NCBI GenBank assembly: GCA_964035575.1
Contig: OZ037873.1
Location: forward strand, 1 to 64,000
Length of the DNA stretch: 64,000 nucleotides
From: Rhynchopus sp. YZ270_cl-10
Lineage: Eukaryota > Euglenozoa > Diplonemea > Diplonemida > Diplonemidae
Reading direction: 5' to 3'
The notes under the pieces were generated by a model. That model had not been told where the DNA came from. It did no database searches and saw nothing but the letters and a program-made list of their open reading frames with translations. A program made the translations under genes and the position numbers. Position 1 is the stretch's first letter. Every line of letters begins with the position of its first letter. Positions 50,407 to 59,853 of this stretch are shown piece after piece.

Positions 50407-53400
50407 TTACACAATGTAATCTTGCTCGGAGAATTCGTACCCGCAGCTCTTGGCGCAGTCGACGTCCTTCTCAGAGCTGTGTGGGTGCTGCTGTGGAGAC
50501 GTCTGCTTCTTCTTCATGCACAGCACCGTTACCACAGCAAGCACAATCACTGCGAAGACACACACACCGACAATGATGCCGATGTACATGGCACCGAGCT
50601 CGTCGTCGCTGGCTGGCTCAGCCTCGTCAGCCACCATGACCTCTGCCTCCACCAGGGTCGCACCCTGCACAGGGAACTCGTCAAACACACCAGACGGTGT
50701 TGCAGCCTCGTCCTCAAAGGCAGCCAGCACAGCAGCATCAGAGCCAACGTCAGAGTTCTCCGTCTCAATCTCAACCACCATCTCCCCGCTCTCAAGCACA
50801 ACAGCCATGCGCCCCGTCGTGTCGAACAGAGGCCTGCACCCGTTCGCGATCTTCCGTGACGCAGATGAGGGGCACCCGTTGATACATGCGCTTGCCGGGC
50901 ATGTCCAGTGCACCTGGACGTTGCGCACAAGCCCACCAAGGAGTCGTCTCACCGCACGGAGGAAGGAGGTTCTGTTGAACAGCGCCATGATGATTCTGAG
51001 GGTGATGCGGATGAGCCTGCGCAGGATGTTGCGCACACCGGGCACAGGTGTCGCAGGCACGTCCGTGCTGGGCACTGCTGTCGCAGGGGCGAGTGTGCTG
51101 GGTGCGGCACTCTCGGCACAGACGCAGTACTTGTCGCACTGCGTCACGTTCTGCACAACACCGGTGCAGAGGACACTGCAGTCGATCGCGAGAGAAATGC
51201 CTCCCAACTTCAGCGCCCAGTTCGAGCAGTTGGACGTGGGCACAGGGGTCGGAGGGGATGCAGTTGCTGGGGCGCTTGTGGGCTCAGCTGTGGGGAGTGC
51301 CCTCGGTGCGTCAGTGTCAGCACAGACGCAGTACTGGTTGCAGCTTGTCAGGTCCTGAATCAATCCAGTGCAAACGGAGTCACAGTTGATCGGAATTGTG
51401 ATTCCACCAACAACCTTCAGCTCCCACTTCGAGCAGTTGGACATAGTGGGCGCAGGTGTTGCGGGCATGGGTGTGGGTGCAGTTGTCGGAACAGGTGCCA
51501 TCGTGTTGTCGGCACAGACGCAGTACTGGTTGCAGCTCGTCAGGTCCTGAATCAATCCAGTGCAGACGGAGTCACAGTTGATCGGGATTGTGATTCCACC
51601 AACAACCTTCAGCTCCCACTTCGAGCAGTTGGACGTGGGCACAGGGGTCGGAGGGGAGGCAGTTGCTGGGGCGCTTGTGGGCTCAGCTGTGGGGAGTGCC
51701 CTCGGTGCGTCAGTGTCAGCACAGACGCAGTACTGGTTGCAGCTTGTCAGGTCCTGAATCAATCCAGTGCAAACGGAGTCACAGTTGATCGGAATTGTGA
51801 TTCCACCAACAACCTTCAGCTCCCACTTCGAGCAGTTGGACATAGTGGGCGCAGGTGTTGCGGGCATGGGTGTGGGTGCAGTTGTCGGAACAGGTGCCAT
51901 CGTGTTGTCGGCACAGACGCAGTACTGGTTGCAGCTCGTCAGGTCCTGAATCAATCCAGTGCAGACGGAGTCACAGTTGACAGGGAATGTGATTCCGCCA
52001 ATAAGCTTCAGCTCCCACTTCGAGCAGTTGGACATGGTGGGGGCAGGTGTCGCGGGCATCGGTGTGGGTGCAGTCGTCGGAACAGGTGCAATCGTGTCAG
52101 CGCACACGCAGTACTTGTTGCAGTTCGTCACGTCCTGAATCAATCCAGTGCAGACGGAGTCACAGTTGATCGGAATTGTGATTCCGCCAAGAACCTTCAG
52201 CTCCCACTTCGAGCAGTTGTTCGGCATTGTGGGTGCGGGTGTCGCGGGCACTGGTGGCGCGGCAGTTGTCGGAACAGGTGCAATCGTGTCAGCACAGACG
52301 CAGTACTTGTTGCAGTTCGTCACATCCTGAATCAATCCAGTGCAGACGGAGTCACAGTTGATCGGGATTGTGATTCCTCCAAGAACCTTGAGTTCCCACT
52401 TTGAGCAGTTGTTTGGCATTGTGGGGGCTGGGGTCGTGGGCGCGGGTGTCAGCGGCACGGAAGGTGCGGCGGTTGGCAAGACAGGTGCCGTGGTTTCGAC
52501 GAAGCATTCGCAGTACGAAAGACATTCATCGGAGTCAGGGTCGACGCACACATCGTCGCAGTCATCAGTGCTGTTGGATGTGGTGTTGGTCGACACCCAC
52601 TGTCCGGAGACACAGTCAAGTCCCTTCGAGATAGTCACAGCATCCCCACACTTGCAGTACTCATGTCTGCAGGCATCAATGTCGCTGGAAACTGCAGTGC
52701 AAATGTCGTCGCAAGTAACACCCAGGATGGGCACCTGCAGGACCAAGTTTGCGCAGTTCAACGGTGGGAGTGTCATCGGTGGAAGAGGTCCACACTTGCA
52801 GTACTCCTGCCTGCACGCAGGTGTGTCGAAAAGGTCTTTGCAAACGTCACTGCACGTGAGAGACCCCACCGGAACCTGAAGCACTAAGTGCGGGCAGTCA
52901 AGTGGCGCTGCCGTTGCAGGTGCGTCTGTGTCCTGCACACAGGTGCAGAACTGTCTGCACAAATCCATGTCCAGCACACCTACACAGATCGAGTCGCAGC
53001 TACCTCCCACCACAGGCACCGTCAGCATCCATGTGCCTGTGCACTCTTCGCAGTCCTTCGCCTCCAGCGCACTGCTGCAGGCTGCGTGTGTGTGGCACGT
53101 CGCGCACACTGCGCCTGTTGCAACAGTGTTCTGGCAGGCCTTCTGCCCCACGCAGTCGATACGGCACTTCTTGTCTGCGGGCAGGCTGGAGGGACACATC
53201 AGCTCAAGGTTCTGGCACGCGTGTTCACCTTGGCAGTGCACAACGCAGTTGTGTCCTGCAGGGCACTTGATAGTCGCATCCTGGCACGACTGCTTGTTGT
53301 CGCACCACACGTCCACATCGCCGTTCGTGTCGGAGTGGTCAAACGTCGCCTTCTGACACGCGTGCTCCTCTGTGCACCGCACCAGTGCACCTTGCGAGTC

Positions 53401-54024
53401 CTCCGTCGTCGTCACGGACGACTCCTTGCACGACTGCTGCCCGTTGCACACCACCTCGCAGTGCCCTGCCGCACATCCGATGTCTGACTTCGCGCACGAC
53501 TGCTTCCCGTCGCAGATCAGCTTCCCTGTCGATGCACGGTCCGACATCCAGATCCCGTACGCCTTCCCGTCTGCTTCCAGGTTCGCAGTTGTCAGCAGCC
53601 CTGTGTCATGGAAGGAGTTCAGCCCGTAGCAGGACTGGTCTGCAGAGCATCGCAGGTTGCACCTGTCCGAGATGCACTGGATGTGTGCGTCCTTGCAGGC
53701 CTGCTTCCCGTTGCACTCCATTGGGCAGCTTGTCGACTCACACACCAGGATCGAGTTCGTGCACGCCTTGTCTGCGTTGCACTGGAACATGTCGCACGGG
53801 TCATCGTTGCAGAAGCACGTCATGTCCGAGCAGTAGAGACCGTCGTCCTTGGGGAGGGAGACAGACTTGCTCTTGGAGGCGGACTTCGTCGTTGTCGCAG
53901 TTTTCGACTTCGTGTTGGATTTCGAGCCCGATTTTGAGCTGGATTTTGAGCTGGATTTTGAATTGGATTTGGAGGCCTCAACACACAGCACAGAACCTAT
54001 GGCAAGGGCAAACAGAAGCTTCAT
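50407..54024 (-). CDS. Large cysteine-rich type I surface glycoprotein with tandem 6-Cys modules
   Basis: 1,205 residues. Signal peptide 1-17 (MKLLFALAIGSVLCVEA); Lys-Ser-rich stalk 18-58; a cysteine-rich domain at about 62-330 built of short repeats of the form C-x-G-x-Q-[SA]-C, such as CNGKQACKDAHIQC and CDNKQSCQDATIKC. Further modules follow, including TWMLTVPVVGGSCDSICVGV. At about 535-950 there are seven tandem modules of about 65 residues (NCSKWELKVLGGITIPINC...), each with six cysteines and an NCS N-glycosylation sequon, joined by Pro/Thr/Ala linkers likely to be O-glycosylated. A shared membrane-proximal domain lies at about 990-1140 (RRLIRITLRIIMALFNRTSF...VQVHWTCPAS), a TM helix at about 1147-1169, and a 36-residue tail ending EQDYIV. 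Probably an adhesin or receptor. The modules are unfamiliar to me. Confidence 0.85.
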   Translation of the reverse strand: MKLLFALAIGSVLCVEASKSNSKSSSKSSSKSGSKSNTKSKTATTTKSASKSKSVSLPKDDGLYCSDMTCFCNDDPCDMFQCNADKACTNSILVCESTSCPMECNGKQACKDAHIQCISDRCNLRCSADQSCYGLNSFHDTGLLTTANLEADGKAYGIWMSDRASTGKLICDGKQSCAKSDIGCAAGHCEVVCNGQQSCKESSVTTTEDSQGALVRCTEEHACQKATFDHSDTNGDVDVWCDNKQSCQDATIKCPAGHNCVVHCQGEHACQNLELMCPSSLPADKKCRIDCVGQKACQNTVATGAVCATCHTHAACSSALEAKDCEECTGTWMLTVPVVGGSCDSICVGVLDMDLCRQFCTCVQDTDAPATAAPLDCPHLVLQVPVGSLTCSDVCKDLFDTPACRQEYCKCGPLPPMTLPPLNCANLVLQVPILGVTCDDICTAVSSDIDACRHEYCKCGDAVTISKGLDCVSGQWVSTNTTSNSTDDCDDVCVDPDSDECLSYCECFVETTAPVLPTAAPSVPLTPAPTTPAPTMPNNCSKWELKVLGGITIPINCDSVCTGLIQDVTNCNKYCVCADTIAPVPTTAAPPVPATPAPTMPNNCSKWELKVLGGITIPINCDSVCTGLIQDVTNCNKYCVCADTIAPVPTTAPTPMPATPAPTMSNCSKWELKLIGGITFPVNCDSVCTGLIQDLTSCNQYCVCADNTMAPVPTTAPTPMPATPAPTMSNCSKWELKVVGGITIPINCDSVCTGLIQDLTSCNQYCVCADTDAPRALPTAEPTSAPATASPPTPVPTSNCSKWELKVVGGITIPINCDSVCTGLIQDLTSCNQYCVCADNTMAPVPTTAPTPMPATPAPTMSNCSKWELKVVGGITIPINCDSVCTGLIQDLTSCNQYCVCADTDAPRALPTAEPTSAPATASPPTPVPTSNCSNWALKLGGISLAIDCSVLCTGVVQNVTQCDKYCVCAESAAPSTLAPATAVPSTDVPATPVPGVRNILRRLIRITLRIIMALFNRTSFLRAVRRLLGGLVRNVQVHWTCPASACINGCPSSASRKIANGCRPLFDTTGRMAVVLESGEMVVEIETENSDVGSDAAVLAAFEDEAATPSGVFDEFPVQGATLVEAEVMVADEAEPASDDELGAMYIGIIVGVCVFAVIVLAVVTVLCMKKKQTSPQQHPHSSEKDVDCAKSCGYEFSEQDYIV

Positions 54025-56300
54025 AGTCGTTGTTTAGTGAATAAAAACGGGTTACCTGTGGTGGGTGTGGTGTCATTGCACACTCAGCTCCGTACAAAGT
54101 ACTCTTAGGAGAATCAACCCCTACGAAACAAGACCACCTACTACGCCAATGACCGAAAGGCACGTTGCTACCCTGATAGCAACATGAAACTCGACGTAGA
54201 CAGACCACGGGCACCTACCCCAGTAAGACCAGGGAGCCCTCAACTGCCCCAGTATGGCACATCAACGTATCTCACGCCAGAAAGCAGCCGATGCAACAGG
54301 AATCATGGACCACAACAGAGGCAATGCCTCCACTCATGCCTCCCGCAACAAAAGCACAAACGTCTAGAGTGCAATTCCCTCGGTTCCCTCAGTGAGTGCA
54401 GGATTTGCCACTTAAAAGGGCAGCTTATCTCCATGTTTGTGACGCACGCCTCTGGAGCTGGGGTATGCCCCACACACAACATATCCTGCCGTGGACAACG
54501 TTTCGCTAGTAAGAACTACCTGCAACCTGCTTTCAACGCGCCCTGCCGAGAGCAGGACATTGAGTACTGCGTAAAGTGCGTAGTCCTCAACCTTCAGAGG
54601 ATTGTAATATAATATGAGTCTGGTGCGGCCGACGACCCCAAAATAGCAGAAAATAGCACCCCACGCCAGTAACAGTGAAAACAATACCCCCCCTTTTTTT
54701 TTTGAAAAGCGAGAACACTACCCACTGCGAGCCACTGTGCGCGAACATAATCAATTTTGCTGTTGAAAACAATGCAGCACACCCATGCAGCCGCAAAAAG
54801 GCATTGGAGAAGGAAAGGAAGAAAAACATGAAAAAGATGAAGTTGTTGCCTCTCGTGCACACACATCATACATACAAAAAAACTTGACTTGAAATACAAC
54901 AGCCCTCTCGTGACAGTGTACCTTTAAAAAAAACAAAAAAAACAAAAAAAAAGCAAATTTGATAACGCACAGACACTGCGAGAGTGGATGCAAGCAAGCG
55001 CCTGGTAAACAAACAAAAAAAAAAAAAAAATGGGTTTTCTTACAACGACACATGATCAAGATACAAACAGATACCCTCATTCCTTTGGTGGCTGCTCCCA
55101 AGCGATACTCATGTAAAGTACCCTCTGTTTTGTGTGGAATTTTTTGAAGGTTTGACGTAAGGTTGGGGCTTCGCCGATTTGAAAGGAGACATGTACAGAA
55201 AGAGTATTTTCATCATATGCAATCAATAAATTGACAGTATATGGTGAGGGATCAACAAAAATGTTCCCATACAGAAAGAAAAAAAAAACTAAAAATAAAT
55301 AAAAAGGTACTTGAAAGAGACTCCCCCTCGCAGCTCTTCGAAAAACACGGGTTTCCTACGATTATTGTACAATATTTTAAAATCGTACCAGAAAACGATC
55401 GTTACGATCGTAAAATATCGTACTACGATCGTAGACAACCTGTGGAAAAAGGAGAAAGCTTTTTTTCCTCCTTTCAGTAAGATGGGTGTCACCCCTAAAG
55501 GAAGTACTGTCAGATAGACATAGAAACGGAGGGCGAGTGAAGAGCAAATGTATCGTTGCCCCCCTTGCTTGCTGGCTTTCTGACAGCACAGGTTCCAATG
55601 TAGCGTGGTGAAAGAATCGGGAAAAATCACAGAAATGGTTATTCGCAAAAAAAAACGCCAAAAAGAGCGAGAGAGAGAAAAGAGAGGAAGAGATAAATGG
55701 CTGTGAATCATGCACTACACCCCCAACAGCCAACGGTAGCCAAAAAAAGGTCCTGCAAAAGAATGACTGTCAAAAAATTCCACCCACCAGAAGAAAGAAA
55801 TGCAAGCACCATTTCCTGAATGGACGGAGAGCAACAGAAATTGTAGAGGCGGAAAAAAAATGGGGAGAATGGGGGGTTTTTTTTGAGAAGATGAACGTGC
55901 CTCTCGCCCTGCACTCATCGAGTAGAGTATGGTGTTTTCTTTTAAAGTGATTGAAAGAAAGTGAAGTGGAATGGACAGGTGGCTTTCTAGATGAGAGGCA
56001 CCAAAAAATAAAGCAGAGTTGATGGGTGGGAAAATGCCATATGAATGACAGGAACGCAAAAGAAAAGTATACACAAAACTGGGAGGACTGTGTATGTGTG
56101 ACGAAAATGAAAACCGAAAGAGATGATGAACATGTGCCTCGCACACAAAACCTGTGAGATGAAAGAAAGGGAAGGCATATTTTTTTTCCGACCATCGCAC
56201 ACTTGGTCGGGTCGATTTATCGAAAGTGATATTCTTTGTTTAGTATTGGTGGGTATTGGGGCTCGTGCCACCCTATTTTTTTAGTGCGATGCTGCTGTGT
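54025..56300. other. Intergenic region
   Basis: No gene supported. Contains hairpin-motif copies near 54835, 55887 and 56119, and many A/T homopolymers. The T-rich stretch just 5' of the ATG at 54024 could serve as a trans-splicing polypyrimidine tract. A local palindromic series ACGATCGTTACGATCG lies near 55395-55430. Confidence 0.5.
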
Positions 56301-58325
56301 TTACACATTAACGCAGTCAGGTTCTGTGTCCACCACCTCATGCTTGGCTGACCCTTTTGCACCCTTGGACATGACGAAGACACCCAACACCACAGCGAGG
56401 ACAGCGAAGACGGACACCCCGACGATGAGCCCGATGGTGGCGCTGTCGTCGTCGCTTGCCTGTGCCTGTGTGGTGCTAGCAGGTGTGGACGCGACAAGCA
56501 CCTCAGACTCGACGATGGACGCATCCTGCACAGGGAACGCAGCAAAGGCTGCGGACGGTGTAGAGGCCTCCTGCAGGAAGGCCGTGAGCACAGCCTCTGG
56601 CGATGCGGCGTCGGTCTCGATCTCGACGCTCATCTCCTGCCCAGAGAGCAGCACTGCAGACCGCCCTGTTGTGGAGTCCATAACGTACACACACCCACCC
56701 TCAAGCTTCTCCAGCGCAGACGAGCAACCCCCTGTGCACGTGTCCGCAGGGCACGTCCAGTGCACCTGCACACTGCTCACCAAGGAGCCCAAAAGCACTC
56801 TCACCGCGCGAATGAACGACGCCCGGTTGAACAGCGCCATCAGCGTCCTCAGCGTAAGACGGATAAGCCTGCGCAGCACTGTGCGCAGCCCAGGTGCAAG
56901 CGTCACAGCAGGCCCAGGCACGTTGGTCGCAGGCACGTTAGTCGCAGGCACGTTGGTCTCAGGCACCGCAGTGTCGACACACACGCAGTACGTGCCGCAC
57001 TCAGCGTCCTGCAAATCCGTGCACAAGTCGCTGCAGTTGTACGGCAGTGCAATAAACGCATCGTCAAGTGTCCACTCCGTGCAGTTCGACTCAGTGGGCG
57101 TAGGTGTCTCGGGCGTGGCAGGTGCCTCCGTCTCCACATCCTCAGAGCACACGCAGTACTTGTCGCACTGCGTAACGTCCTGCACAACACCCGTGCACAT
57201 AGAACTGCAGTTCAGTGGCAGCGTCAGCCCCAGCACCTTCAGCTCCCAGTGCGGGCAGTGTGCCGTGGGTGCAGGTGGCGATACAGACACAGGGGGCACA
57301 GCAGTCGTGGGTGCGGCAGTGGGAGGTGCGTCTGTGTCCTGCACACAGGTGCAGAACTGTCTGCACACATCCATGTCCAGCACACCTACACAGATCGAGT
57401 CGCAGCTACCTCCCACCACAGGCACCGTCAGCATCCATGTGCCTGTGCAGTTTGCGGGTGCCTCCCCTGCACAGTCCATCGCCTCCAGCTCGCTGCTGCA
57501 GGCTGCGCTCGGCGCGCAGGATGCGCACACATCACCACTCCCGCTCGTCTCCGTGTTCTGGCAGGCCTTCTGCCCCACGCAGTCGATGTGGCACAGCTTG
57601 TCACTCCCCATGTTCTTTGGGCACTCCAGCTCAAGGTTCTGGCACGCGTGTTCACCTTGGCAGTGCACAGTGCAGTTGTGTCCTGCAGGGCACTTGATAG
57701 TCGCATCCTGGCACGACTGCTTGTTGTCGCACCACACGTCCACATTGCCGTTCGTGTCGGAGTGGTCAAACGTCGCCTTCTGACACGCGTGCTCCTCTGT
57801 GCACCGCACCAGTGCACCTTGCGAGTCCTCCGTCGTCGTCACGGACGACTCCTTGCACGACTGCTGCCCGTTGCACACCACCTCGCAGTGCCCTGCCGCA
57901 CATCCGATGTCTGACTTCGCGCACGACTGCTTCCCGTCGCAGATCAGCTTCCCTGTCGATGCACGGTCCGACATCCAGATCCCGTACGCCTTCCCGTCTG
58001 CTTCCAGGTTCGCAGTTGTCAGCAGCCCTGTGTCATGGAAGGAGTTCAGCCCGTAGCAGGACTGGTCTGCAGAGCATCGCAGGTTGCACCTGTCCGAGAT
58101 GCACTGGATGTGTGCGTCCTTGCAGGCCTGCTTCCCGTTGCACTCCATTGGGCAGCTTGTCGACTCACACACCAGGATCGAGTTCGTGCACGCCTTGTCA
58201 TCGTTGCACTGGAACACGTCGCACGGGTCATCATTGCAGAAGCACGTCATGTCCGAGCAGTAGAGACCGTTCTTCGCATCAACAAATGTCATGCCAATCA
58301 AGGCAAACACCACAAGCTTCATCAT
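56301..58325 (-). CDS. Cysteine-rich type I surface glycoprotein, paralogue of the 50407-54024 gene
   Basis: 674 residues. Signal peptide 1-17 (MMKLVVFALIGMTFVDA), without the Lys-Ser stalk. The cysteine-rich domain (about 20-290) is almost identical to that of the larger paralogue, even at the nucleotide level. Three 6-Cys modules follow (TWMLTVPVVGGSCDSIC..., CPHWELKVLGLTLPLNC..., NCTEWTLDDAFIALPYNC...), then Thr/Pro linkers, the membrane-proximal domain at about 478-625 (VLRRLIRLTLRTLMALFNRA...VQVHWTCPAD), a TM helix at about 629-651, and a 23-residue tail with VVDTEPDCVNV. A pyrimidine-rich tract (repeated TTTCG and TTTTC) directly precedes the ATG, as expected for a trans-splice site. 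Two adjacent ATGs (58325, 58322) could each be the start. Confidence 0.85.
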   Translation of the reverse strand: MMKLVVFALIGMTFVDAKNGLYCSDMTCFCNDDPCDVFQCNDDKACTNSILVCESTSCPMECNGKQACKDAHIQCISDRCNLRCSADQSCYGLNSFHDTGLLTTANLEADGKAYGIWMSDRASTGKLICDGKQSCAKSDIGCAAGHCEVVCNGQQSCKESSVTTTEDSQGALVRCTEEHACQKATFDHSDTNGNVDVWCDNKQSCQDATIKCPAGHNCTVHCQGEHACQNLELECPKNMGSDKLCHIDCVGQKACQNTETSGSGDVCASCAPSAACSSELEAMDCAGEAPANCTGTWMLTVPVVGGSCDSICVGVLDMDVCRQFCTCVQDTDAPPTAAPTTAVPPVSVSPPAPTAHCPHWELKVLGLTLPLNCSSMCTGVVQDVTQCDKYCVCSEDVETEAPATPETPTPTESNCTEWTLDDAFIALPYNCSDLCTDLQDAECGTYCVCVDTAVPETNVPATNVPATNVPGPAVTLAPGLRTVLRRLIRLTLRTLMALFNRASFIRAVRVLLGSLVSSVQVHWTCPADTCTGGCSSALEKLEGGCVYVMDSTTGRSAVLLSGQEMSVEIETDAASPEAVLTAFLQEASTPSAAFAAFPVQDASIVESEVLVASTPASTTQAQASDDDSATIGLIVGVSVFAVLAVVLGVFVMSKGAKGSAKHEVVDTEPDCVNV

Positions 58326-58635
58326 GATGCAAACGAAAATGAAAACGAAAACGACAAAAAAATAGAAACAAAAAGCGAAATAAACTCTGTCAAAATGTGG
58401 TTTTGTAATTCACCTCCCCACCCTTACAAACACACAAGACCACCCCCCCTCTACTTTTTTCCAAGCGCACAACGGCAGACAGCATACAGCAGGAACCGCA
58501 CACATAACGCCCACCCTCCGCCTCTCCCACACGCATCCGTGCGCCGTAAGACGCTACAAACACGCAGCCGCTTTCTACAGTAAAACCACAAGCTAGGTAA
58601 TTGACTTCACCGTGCACACCCCCACCCCCTCATCC
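58326..58635. other. Short intergenic region
   Basis: Holds the T/C-rich tract just upstream of the 56301-58325 gene and a C-rich 3' flank of the next gene. Nothing else seen. Confidence 0.5.
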
Positions 58636-59853
58636 CTACCCCCCAGCTTTCTTCAGACGCTCCTCAAAGGTGTGTATCGCCTGCTGCGTCTCTGCAGCAC
58701 TGTCCCTATGCATGCAATAGAGGTAGTACGACGAGTCTGCACCGTTGCACATCACAGAACGGTACTGACTGAAGTGCGGGTCCGTTGCCGCACGCAGCTG
58801 CCACGCCTGCTGCTTCACCGCTTCTGGCGCGCCCTTCATGAGCGTGCCACACTGCGGCGACCAGAACGCAGTTTTGTGCGCATTCCTTCCCCCTCCAGCC
58901 GAGGCTGCCGCACTGCAACGCACACCCCGCGCCATCTTCAGCACAGAAGCATTCATCTTCCCGCGTCTCATCTCCGCCAACTTTGCGTCGTAACTCCGCT
59001 TTGGTTCCTGCCGTGCTGAGGCAGGCCGCTCCGGCTGATACTGCGCAGCACTGCTGTGCCGTGTCCTCCGCACTGTCCGCGCACTGTCCACCCGCATCCG
59101 CTCTGTTCGTGCCGCATGCTGCAATGGGTAGAAGTACTGATCCTTCTCAGAGAGAAAGGCGCCGTCGTCGCCCACACCACCACGCAGACAGCGAAGCATC
59201 TGTGCAGACGGTGCGGTGCCCTCACGCAGCGTATCGCGTAGGAGACGGAACTGTTCGTCTGTGCTCTCTGTGCTGGCGGTGCTGGAGGCGCTGGTGGTGC
59301 TGTGTGAGGGTGTCGGGGAGGGTGCTGGAGGGGTGTGGCAGAGGTTGGCGCTGTCGTCCTCGACGTCGTTGGTGTTGCAGGGAGGGGTGGTGGGGGTGAT
59401 GGGGGTGATGGGTTCTGCGGAGGAGAGTGCGCGCACCTTCTGGATGATGTGCGGTTCATTGCGCGACAGCGCAGCGAGAAATGATTTGCGCTGTCTTTGC
59501 CGCATGGCACTACGCTGCGCACCACGCCTCTGCTGCACCCGTGCTGCGTCTGCTTCCATCTCCGTCCTGCGCGTAGCTATCTTATGGTGCAGTGTGTCCT
59601 CCGCCAGCATCGACTCAAAGTGGCGTTGGAAGCTCTCACTCCCGTCGCACCAGGAGAGCTGCTGTCCGCTCTTCCATATCAAGGAGAACTTCTGCTCCGC
59701 AGGCGGGGCAGCGCTCTTCCGACGTTGTGCCTCAAGTGTCTTACCCAGCGCAGTCCCCTGCGAGCCCTTCAGGCCAGACGTCAGCACCGTCACCCTCCGG
59801 TCATCAAGCACAGACCCACGCTTCGCATGCTGCTTCAGGTCGCTCCCTAGCAT
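58636..59853 (-). CDS. Unrecognised basic, partly disordered protein
   Basis: 405 residues from an ATG with no better alternative. No signal peptide or TM helix, so probably cytosolic, nuclear or cytoskeletal. Residues about 95-145 form a likely basic helix (EADAARVQQRRGAQRSAMRQ and RKSFLAALSRNEPHIIQKV). About 150-200 is low complexity, rich in Pro, Thr and Ser. The C-terminal third has conserved-looking aromatic and Cys positions (FWSPQCGTLMKGAPEAVKQQ, DPHFSQYRSVMCNGADSSYY). It interrupts the row of surface-protein genes but shares their strand. I do not recognise the family. The GC-rich, stop-free frame and T-rich upstream region support a real gene. Confidence 0.7.
   Translation of the reverse strand: MLGSDLKQHAKRGSVLDDRRVTVLTSGLKGSQGTALGKTLEAQRRKSAAPPAEQKFSLIWKSGQQLSWCDGSESFQRHFESMLAEDTLHHKIATRRTEMEADAARVQQRRGAQRSAMRQRQRKSFLAALSRNEPHIIQKVRALSSAEPITPITPTTPPCNTNDVEDDSANLCHTPPAPSPTPSHSTTSASSTASTESTDEQFRLLRDTLREGTAPSAQMLRCLRGGVGDDGAFLSEKDQYFYPLQHAARTERMRVDSARTVRRTRHSSAAQYQPERPASARQEPKRSYDAKLAEMRRGKMNASVLKMARGVRCSAAASAGGGRNAHKTAFWSPQCGTLMKGAPEAVKQQAWQLRAATDPHFSQYRSVMCNGADSSYYLYCMHRDSAAETQQAIHTFEERLKKAGG

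Noticed and set aside
50450-53487. Long plus-strand frames opposite the surface-protein genes
   Set aside because: They are shadows of GC-rich minus-strand coding repeats; the minus frames have signal peptides, ordered Cys modules and TM helices, while the plus frames have none.
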